Assembly: GCA_010365175.1 (NCBI GenBank)
Contig: JAAFGW010000158.1
Span: 1-6,760 of the forward strand
DNA from: Sulfuriferula multivorans
Lineage (GTDB): Bacteria; Pseudomonadota; Gammaproteobacteria; Burkholderiales; Thiobacillaceae
Direction: 5' to 3'
DNA: 6,760 bases
Shown here: in pieces, positions 1 through 4,532 of the stretch
Numbering within the stretch: position 1 is the first letter of the stretch
Layout of the letters: each line of letters opens with the position of its first letter
Notes under the pieces: generated by a model
Databases searched by the model: none
Told to the model about the DNA's origin: nothing
The model's input: the letters and a program-made list of their open reading frames with translations, nothing else
Made by a program: the position numbers and the translations under genes

Positions 1-28
1 CCGATGATTTGAATATGTCTGTGGGCAC
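1..28 (-). pseudogene. NUC-type endonuclease remnant, part beyond the insertion
   Basis: Read on the minus strand from the element boundary, these bases give V-P-T-D-I-F-K. This resembles the segment V-W-V-P-T-H-L-Y-K that follows G-x-G-(K/R) in DNA/RNA non-specific endonucleases (Endonuclease_NS family). The part on the other side of the element (2184 onward) stops exactly at I-G-P-G-Q, so the two flanks look like one gene split by the insertion. After the lysine the reading (S-S) departs from the family, possibly through another small lesion, and the window ends there. With only nine codons visible, the assignment depends mostly on its fit with the other half. Confidence 0.5.
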
Positions 29-73
29 TGTCGGTTTACCTTCAATCTGTCACTTTTGAACTTTCATTTGGCA
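29..73 (+). repeat. Left terminal inverted repeat of the insertion element
   Basis: This starts TGTCGGTTTACC and ends at CATTTGGCA. Its reverse complement matches 2139-2183 at 40 of 45 positions. It contains two motifs that recur inside the element: CTTCAAT-N2-GTCAC (39-53) and CTTTCATTTGGCA (61-73). These are probably transposase binding sites, as in other TnsB/TniA-type ends. It lies beyond the 3' end of the transposase reading frame. Confidence 0.88.
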
Positions 74-78
74 CCAAC

Positions 79-94
79 CCCTTCAATGTGTCAC
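79..94 (+). repeat. Internal end repeat, left side (putative transposase site)
   Basis: CCCTTCAATGTGTCAC is a second copy of the outer motif at 38-53 (ACCTTCAATCTGTCAC), placed 41 bp further in. Its reverse complement, GTGACACATTGAAGG, recurs at 1994-2008 near the other end. Multiple spaced sites per end are a hallmark of TnsB/TniA/MuA-type transposases. Confidence 0.7.
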
Positions 95-153
95 CAAATC
101 AGTCTTCAGCATCCCATTTCAAGCGCAAGATGATCAAGGCCGTTTGCCATGGC

Positions 154-402
154 TCAGTGGTCCCAGATTTCAGCGTCCGAAGGCTTTACCGGCTGCGAGT
201 AATCCACCCCGCCTGCGGGAGTAGCTGTTGTGCCCATGGTTGCGGACTGGGCATCTTTGTATCGCTGCGAATATCGCCTTGCCGCCTTTGTTTTGGTCGT
301 GGCAAGCTCGATCAAGGCACGCTGGGCAGTCACGGCCTTGAATATGGCTTCCTGAGTGGGGGCGTTGTCCCCTTGTTCGCGCAACGCAGACAAGGCAGCG
401 CG
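154..402 (-). pseudogene. Separated C-terminal tail of the transposase
   Basis: After the TAA at 403-405 the same frame stays open for 82 codons to a stop at 154-156. It reads R-A-A-L-S-A-L-R-E-Q-G-D, later Q-R-A-L-I-E-L-A-T-T-K-T-K-A-A-R-R, and ends I-W-D-H. A basic helical T-K-x-A-R-R segment after the beta-barrel is what I expect at the C-terminus of TniA/TnsB-type transposases. The TAA therefore looks like a point mutation, for example CAA (Gln) to TAA, in a gene that once encoded about 602 aa. There is no ribosome binding site or likely start just after the stop, so this tail is probably not made separately. A sequencing error is possible. Confidence 0.72.
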
Positions 403-1962
403 TTACTCCCACAGCGTGATGGGTGGCAACGCCAGATCAGCGAACGGTATCGGGCAGTAGCATCCATCGGGACCGCACACAAACACCCTGGACAGGTTTC
501 GCGGATCGTAGCGCACCAGCACAGCGGAACCAAGTTGCACGATGGAGGGCAGCACGTTGTCCCAGTAGCGGATGTTGAACAGGTGCAATCCATCCCGGCG
601 CAGTTTGCGCTGCATCGAGGGTAGAAAGCTGATCATGAATTGATCGGGCTGCTCAGGCAGCGACCGGGCACGCGCAGTCGGGCCACTTGTCGCGGCCTGC
701 CATGCAGCCAGCGGGCTCTGGCGGATTCCCTTGTGGACGCGGCGATGGTATTGCTCGCAGATCTCTAAGGTCAACCACTGCTCCAGTTCTGCCATCGTCA
801 GCCGCGCATTGGATTCGGACGGATAGTCTCCCCTGTCGTGCATGTTCGAACCGGTGGTTCCGGGCAGCAAATGCACGCGTCCCATCAGCGTGCCAATCAG
901 GCGTTCAATGTGGCCGCCGTAGTGCGGTGTGGCGATGGGACGAAGAATCAGTCGAATGTCATGTTCGTCACACCCTCTGCGCAGCGCGGCTGCCGTGAAG
1001 TCCGCACCGTTGTCCGTATGCACGGCCGCAGGCAGTCCCCAAACGGGCCAGGTGCATGCCAGCCCTCTGGACTTGAGCCAGCTCTCTTTGGGCAGGATCG
1101 CTTGCGACAGGCACAGGGCCACGGAAGTTGAAGATGGCGCCTCCATCGAGAGATAAAACCCGACCACCACGCGGGTGACCACATCGACTGCCAGCGTGAG
1201 CCATGGCCGGCCTATGGGAAGGCGATTGACTTCGTCCACGACGATGGCATCCACCGGGGTGTGGTCGATCTGCACGACGTCCAGGGCATGCTGGACCTGG
1301 TAGCTTCCGGGTACAAAATCAGTTTGCGTTGCTGCTTCTGCTCGCTCCAGCCTCGCCTTTGCAACTTTTCCAGGGTCGAGCTCTTTGAGCCGGGCAAGTA
1401 TGGGCTTGCGCGAGGGAGGCCTCAGGCCAAGGGCCGCGCAACGCAAACCCACCATCCGCACGACATCCTCTTTTTTGGCACGCACTTTGGTGAGGTACAC
1501 CGCCTGAATGACCTCAGCAATCAATTTATCCAGCCGATCATCGATGCGGTGGGCGCCAACGGGTGTGCCGCGGGCACGAGGCAGGAGCGTGGAAGTTTGA
1601 GGCGCTTGGCGGTACAGCGCAAGCCAGCGAAAGACGGTGCGCCTGGATACTTCGAACTCAGATGCAATTTGCGCGATTTGCCGGGCCGCATTTTGTGCCT
1701 CATCGATTCCACAGATGGCTTCCTTGCGGCGTTTGGCCAACGCCCACTGGGAATCCGTGGCAGCGCAAATGATGGACTCGCTGGAGGCCTTCAGACGAAC
1801 TGCCGGAGGTGGCGCACTCAGGTCTGCGGCACAAGCGGCATGAATTCGTCCATTGGCAAGATCACGGACCATAACCAGTCCGGCAGGCTCGACGCTGACG
1901 ATGGCCACAAGACGGTCACCGGCAACTGCCAGGGCATTGGATACCACCTGAAAGCGCCCCAT
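403..1962 (-). CDS. TniA/TnsB-type (Mu-like) DDE transposase, shortened by an in-frame stop
   Basis: The gene encodes a DDE recombinase expected to cut and join the element ends in a synaptic complex. I start at the ATG at 1962 (M-G-R-F-Q-V), because AAGGA lies 7 nt upstream. Frames from 1992 or 2031 are open, but the 2031 start would lie inside the end repeats. In the 519-aa product an HTH lies near residues 92-118 (I-A-S-E-F-E-V-S-R-R-T-V-F-R-W). The rve/integrase core has D233 (Q-I-D-H-T), D317 (H-T-D-N-G-A-D-F) and E353 (G-G-H-I-E-R-L-I-G-T), with 35 residues between the last two, as in retroviral-type integrases. A Mu-transposase C-terminal beta-barrel follows (about 440-515). The frame ends L-W-E-stop (TAA, 403-405), but 82 family-like codons follow in the same frame. 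The catalytic residues are intact, but the missing tail is where TnsB-type proteins usually contact their ATPase partner, so activity is doubtful. Confidence 0.85.
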   Translation of the reverse strand: MGRFQVVSNALAVAGDRLVAIVSVEPAGLVMVRDLANGRIHAACAADLSAPPPAVRLKASSESIICAATDSQWALAKRRKEAICGIDEAQNAARQIAQIASEFEVSRRTVFRWLALYRQAPQTSTLLPRARGTPVGAHRIDDRLDKLIAEVIQAVYLTKVRAKKEDVVRMVGLRCAALGLRPPSRKPILARLKELDPGKVAKARLERAEAATQTDFVPGSYQVQHALDVVQIDHTPVDAIVVDEVNRLPIGRPWLTLAVDVVTRVVVGFYLSMEAPSSTSVALCLSQAILPKESWLKSRGLACTWPVWGLPAAVHTDNGADFTAAALRRGCDEHDIRLILRPIATPHYGGHIERLIGTLMGRVHLLPGTTGSNMHDRGDYPSESNARLTMAELEQWLTLEICEQYHRRVHKGIRQSPLAAWQAATSGPTARARSLPEQPDQFMISFLPSMQRKLRRDGLHLFNIRYWDNVLPSIVQLGSAVLVRYDPRNLSRVFVCGPDGCYCPIPFADLALPPITLWE

Positions 1963-1969
1963 CGTCAGG

Positions 1970-1974
1970 TCCTT
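1970..1974 (-). promoter_or_regulatory. Ribosome binding site deciding the transposase start
   Basis: On the minus strand AAGGA stands 7 nt before the ATG at 1962. Neither of the two further-upstream ATGs (1992, 2031) has a comparable site. This supports M-G-R-F as the true N-terminus. Confidence 0.55.
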
Positions 1975-1993
1975 GCAGGTCAATGCGCACATA

Positions 1994-2038
1994 GTGACAC
2001 ATTGAAGGTAGTAAACGCAAGGTTGTGCCAATTGAAAG
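1994..2038 (+). repeat. Internal end repeats, right side (putative transposase sites)
   Basis: Two motifs sit here. GTGACACATTGAAGGT (1994-2009) matches the left internal repeat in inverted orientation. TGCCAATTGAAAG (2026-2038) is identical to the start of the right terminal repeat (2139-2151). The stretch 2039-2138 between these sites and the terminal repeat has no gene; it contains the near-palindrome CATTTTGAAAATG (2044-2056). The right end is thus about 190 bp long and the left end about 65 bp, an asymmetry familiar from Tn7-like elements. Binding by the transposase here could also repress its own promoter (inference). Confidence 0.68.
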
Positions 2039-2138
2039 GGCTACATTTTGAAAATGCTTGTCTGGGCAGATTTGCCGAGATAAAGCCTTTTTACCAGGCG
2101 CCTCCAGTGAAAATGCCCTATCTGCGTGGTCTATTTGA

Positions 2139-2183
2139 TGCCAATTGAAAGTTCAAAAATGACATATTGAAGGTGGACCGACA
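2139..2183 (+). repeat. Right terminal inverted repeat of the insertion element
   Basis: This begins TGCCAATTGAAAG and ends GGACCGACA, the inverted partner of 29-73 with five mismatches. The mismatches are scattered, including two adjacent ones near the outer tip. This end lies upstream of the transposase gene, so it probably also carries or adjoins the transposase promoter. It abuts the nuclease remnant directly. Confidence 0.88.
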
Positions 2184-2740
2184 CCTGGCCCGGGCCGATG
2201 CCCTTGCTCTGCGCGATGCTCGGGGCATAGACCGGGCCGGTGATCACATACACATCACCGCTGGCCCGGCCCGCGTATTTTTCCGTGGCGGCCTCGACCG
2301 AGGTTTTCCATACACCGCGGTTGTGTTTGGGTGCCTTGGGTACCATGTTGGCCAGCGAAAAGCTTTGCGCCATGGCCGCATGGGTTCGGTATCTGGCCGG
2401 CCGGCGCCAGGTGAACCGCGGTCAAATCCGCTGCCTTGGTAGTCGGCCAGGGTTGCCCGTTCGGCAGAGCGAAGGCGAGCATCGGCGAAAAACTTGTCGG
2501 TGTGCTCCTCGTCGGCACCAGCTACCAATGCGAGGTTGAGCCTTTGCGCCACTTACACGGCCGTCTTGCTTTCACCCGAGTGCAGGATGGCAAAGGCGTA
2601 GTGGCACAGCGCCCGCTGCAGGGGCCGGGGCGCGACTACGGGCGGCGTGCCGCCGGAAAAAAAATGCCGGCAGGCCGAAAAGTCCGCGCTGGCGTTGCCG
2701 GTCTGCCAGCATAAAGAGGTTTTTTTGCGCGTTTCTGACT
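2184..2740 (-). pseudogene. DNA/RNA non-specific endonuclease (NUC family), decayed and IS-interrupted
   Basis: Family members are usually secreted, metal-dependent nucleases with a D-R-G-H active site. On the minus strand the reading gives, in order: R-K-K-T-S-L near 2729; A-D-F-S-A-C-R-H-F-F-S-G-G-T-P-P (mature N-terminus); L-C-H-Y-A-F-A-I-L-H-S-G; an in-frame TAA (2553-2555) where a Tyr codon is expected before V-A-Q-R-L-N; F-F-A-D-A-R-L-R-S-A-E-R-A-T-L-A-D-Y; and G-F-D-R-G. One extra base near 2413-2415 shifts the active-site His and L-A-P-A-G out of frame. Another extra base near 2380-2390 restores M-A-Q-S-F-S-L-A-N-M-V-P, then G-D-V-Y-V-I-T-G-P-V-Y and I-G-P-G-Q at the element boundary. 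No clear start codon survives. The product cannot be functional. Residue order and motifs fit this family closely. Confidence 0.82.
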
Positions 2741-2849
2741 CAGGACTAGTCGAGTAGACCAGAAATAGACCAAAATTTTACTGTGATGCAGACAGTCGTA
2801 CATTAGTTTTGAAGCCGAGCCTCTCCTTAGCCTAAAAGGACAATCAGCG
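2741..2849 (+). promoter_or_regulatory. Leader and candidate promoter of the TIR-SLOG operon
   Basis: This is a non-coding, comparatively AT-rich stretch between the nuclease remnant and the TIR gene. A weak sigma70-like pair is TTTACT (2777-2782) and TACATT (2799-2804) with a 16-bp spacer, each matching four of six consensus bases. The heptamer TAGACCA occurs at 2755-2761 and again at 2766-2772, exactly 11 bp apart, just upstream of that pair, and could be a regulator site. AAAAGGA (2834-2840) stands 9 nt before the ATG at 2850 and is the likely ribosome binding site. The promoter call is tentative; the ribosome binding site is better supported. Confidence 0.4.
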
Positions 2850-4508
2850 ATGACCTCAGATTATGTGCGGAGCGTATTTATCAGCTACGCAACAAAAGAT
2901 AAGGAGCGAGCGTTTGAAATATGCAGCTATTTGGAAGCGCTAGGCCACAGCTGTTGGATCGCGCCACGCGATATTCAGACTGGCAAAGATTATGCTGAAG
3001 AAATTATTTGTGGCATTGAAAAGTCGCGCTGCTTTGTCCTAATTCTGTCTGCTGCAGCCAACGCCAGCTTGTTTGTCAAGAGGGAGGTTGAGCGGGCTGT
3101 TTCCAAAGGAAAGCCAGTTTTTCCTGTGCGTGTGGAAGACGTTTTGCCCGCTCCAGCACTTGAATTCCATCTGGCATCGCTTCAGTTTCTTGACGCATGG
3201 AGTGGAGTGCTCAAGACCCACATTGAGCAGCTTTCCCGCGACATCACGGAAAAGGCTGATTTTCTTGTCTCACCTGCTGCACAGCAGCCTGCGTTACCTT
3301 TTTGGAAGCAGCGCGTTGTGGGTGGGAGCGCGATCACTGTCGTTGCTGCAATCATTGCAGTGTTGTGGGTCAATATGTTTCATCAACCGTCTCCTGTCAT
3401 CATCCCTGTACAGACTCAGCCGAGCGCCACGAGCGTAAAGCCGTCGAGTCACTCCGAAAGCAAAAAGAGTGATGCGAGAGTCCAAGAAGTTTCTTGCCGA
3501 AAAGGCGAAGGATCCACACTTCGTTGTTCTCTTGGAGAATCCAAGCGAATCAAAATCCGTTCAGCCACCGGCGATGAACTATTTTTTGAAAACGGAAGCG
3601 GATCGACGGAGGAGCAAAGTAGGAACTTTTCCAAGCAGACTTTCGTTGCATGGCCAGGACCAGGGGCGACTGCACAGTTGTCACTGAGCGATGGAAGCTG
3701 GGCTCCAGCGCAGCCGCTGCCCAGTCTCGTCGATAAACCCGCAGCCGCATTAATTAGACAGGATGAACCCCAAAAGCCTCCACTGGCATACACGATCTAT
3801 AAACAGGCCGATTGGATTTTCCTCTTTTTTGCTCCATGGGACGTTCAGGATGTCGAGTGGGCCGTCGACGCGAAAGGCTATATTCGGGCTGAACCCATGC
3901 CCTGGCAGCGTTTGATGGGTGGACCCTATTGGATTAAGGCGGCGGATTCGGCCGTAACCAATCTTTCCGTTCGATGGCGTAAAGCCGGTGAGCAGTGGTC
4001 TGCACCGGCAAACTACTCGTTCGATTCCGTGGCCTTACGCAAAGCCGTCGCAGCGTCATTAGCCGATCCTGCAAAGCAGATCTCGTGCCGCCGCCGTCAA
4101 TCAAAATCTGCGCTGACAATCTGCAAGGCCGCGCAAGGGTTTGCACTTGGCGAACTCTTCAAGGAGTTGCGCTGGGGGGCGGACGCAAAGAGTCTTGCTG
4201 ATGTATCTACCTACGACTTCAGCGAGTTCTCGGAGAAAATGCTCGCCAAGCTGCCGCCTCGGCCTACTTGCAATGACAGAGAGGCAGGATGCGTAGACAG
4301 CAAGAACAAAGCAGGCCACGCAAGAGGCATGTTGGAGACTGAACTCCGAACCATCAAATCTCAATTGGTAGCCTGGACACATGCAGGAGAGGACTATCGT
4401 TCGGACTTTCTTGTGACCGACGAACTCATGGATGAGGTCTTCTTCAAGGCCATTCCTCGAGGTGGTGGTGAGGCCGTCGTTGCACGCATTCCAGTCGCAT
4501 CTCGTTGA
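2850..4508 (+). CDS. Membrane-anchored TIR-domain protein, putative NADase
   Basis: The 552-aa product opens with a TIR domain (about residues 7-118): V-F-I-S-Y-A-T-K-D at strand A, C-W-I-A-P-R-D-I-Q-T-G-K-D-Y (BB-loop region), V-L-I-L-S, then F-V-K-R-E-V-E-R-A, where E79 aligns with the catalytic glutamate of NAD-cleaving TIR domains. A single hydrophobic helix (156-177) follows, with K153 and R155 before it and no charges soon after, which predicts the TIR inside and the C-terminus outside. A Pro/Ser-rich linker (178-210) leads to about 340 residues that I do not recognise. They are rich in Trp and predicted strands, with six cysteines in three close pairs (216/226, 413/425, 474/481) that fit disulfides in the periplasm. 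The gene is followed after 24 bp by the SLOG membrane protein. I infer a sensor-enzyme whose outer part detects something and whose TIR part makes an NAD-derived signal; whether it cleaves NAD is unproven. Confidence 0.85.
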   Translation: MTSDYVRSVFISYATKDKERAFEICSYLEALGHSCWIAPRDIQTGKDYAEEIICGIEKSRCFVLILSAAANASLFVKREVERAVSKGKPVFPVRVEDVLPAPALEFHLASLQFLDAWSGVLKTHIEQLSRDITEKADFLVSPAAQQPALPFWKQRVVGGSAITVVAAIIAVLWVNMFHQPSPVIIPVQTQPSATSVKPSSHSESKKSDARVQEVSCRKGEGSTLRCSLGESKRIKIRSATGDELFFENGSGSTEEQSRNFSKQTFVAWPGPGATAQLSLSDGSWAPAQPLPSLVDKPAAALIRQDEPQKPPLAYTIYKQADWIFLFFAPWDVQDVEWAVDAKGYIRAEPMPWQRLMGGPYWIKAADSAVTNLSVRWRKAGEQWSAPANYSFDSVALRKAVAASLADPAKQISCRRRQSKSALTICKAAQGFALGELFKELRWGADAKSLADVSTYDFSEFSEKMLAKLPPRPTCNDREAGCVDSKNKAGHARGMLETELRTIKSQLVAWTHAGEDYRSDFLVTDELMDEVFFKAIPRGGGEAVVARIPVASR

Positions 4509-4532
4509 ATCAGCAACACGAGCCTGCTCGCA

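Larger units (their letters stand above)
29..2183 (-). mobile_element. Single-gene insertion element with TniA/TnsB-type transposase
   Basis: This 2155-bp element is bounded by 45-bp imperfect inverted repeats (29-73 and 2139-2183, 40/45 matching) whose outer tips read TGTCGG and CCGACA. Tips starting TGTCG and several repeated binding-site-like motifs inside each end are typical of the Tn7/Tn5053/Tn5090 (Mu-type DDE) transposon world. The only gene inside is a TniA/TnsB-like transposase on the minus strand. No ATPase (TniB/TnsC), TniQ or resolvase is encoded, so this is either a solo insertion sequence or an internally deleted, dependent derivative. No 5-bp target duplication is visible: GGCAC precedes the left tip and CCTGG follows the right tip. 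It interrupts a nuclease gene lying on the same strand. Confidence 0.85.

Noticed and set aside
88..624. Plus-strand open frame of 178 codons near the left end
   Set aside because: It is antisense to the transposase C-terminus and its tail, begins inside the internal end repeat, and has a Cys/Arg-rich composition without domain signals.
2044..2056. CATTTTGAAAATG palindrome as an operator for the transposase
   Set aside because: It is a single short AT-rich palindrome within the element's end and is not repeated at the other end; no evidence links it to regulation.
1261..2148. Long plus-strand open frame (295 codons) opposite the transposase gene
   Set aside because: It lies antisense to a gene with clear DDE motifs, runs into the element's end repeats, and shows no recognisable domain; it is a GC-rich shadow.
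24..2188. A 5-bp target-site duplication around the element
   Set aside because: GGCAC on the left and CCTGG on the right do not match, and shifting the boundaries by a few bases does not create a duplication.
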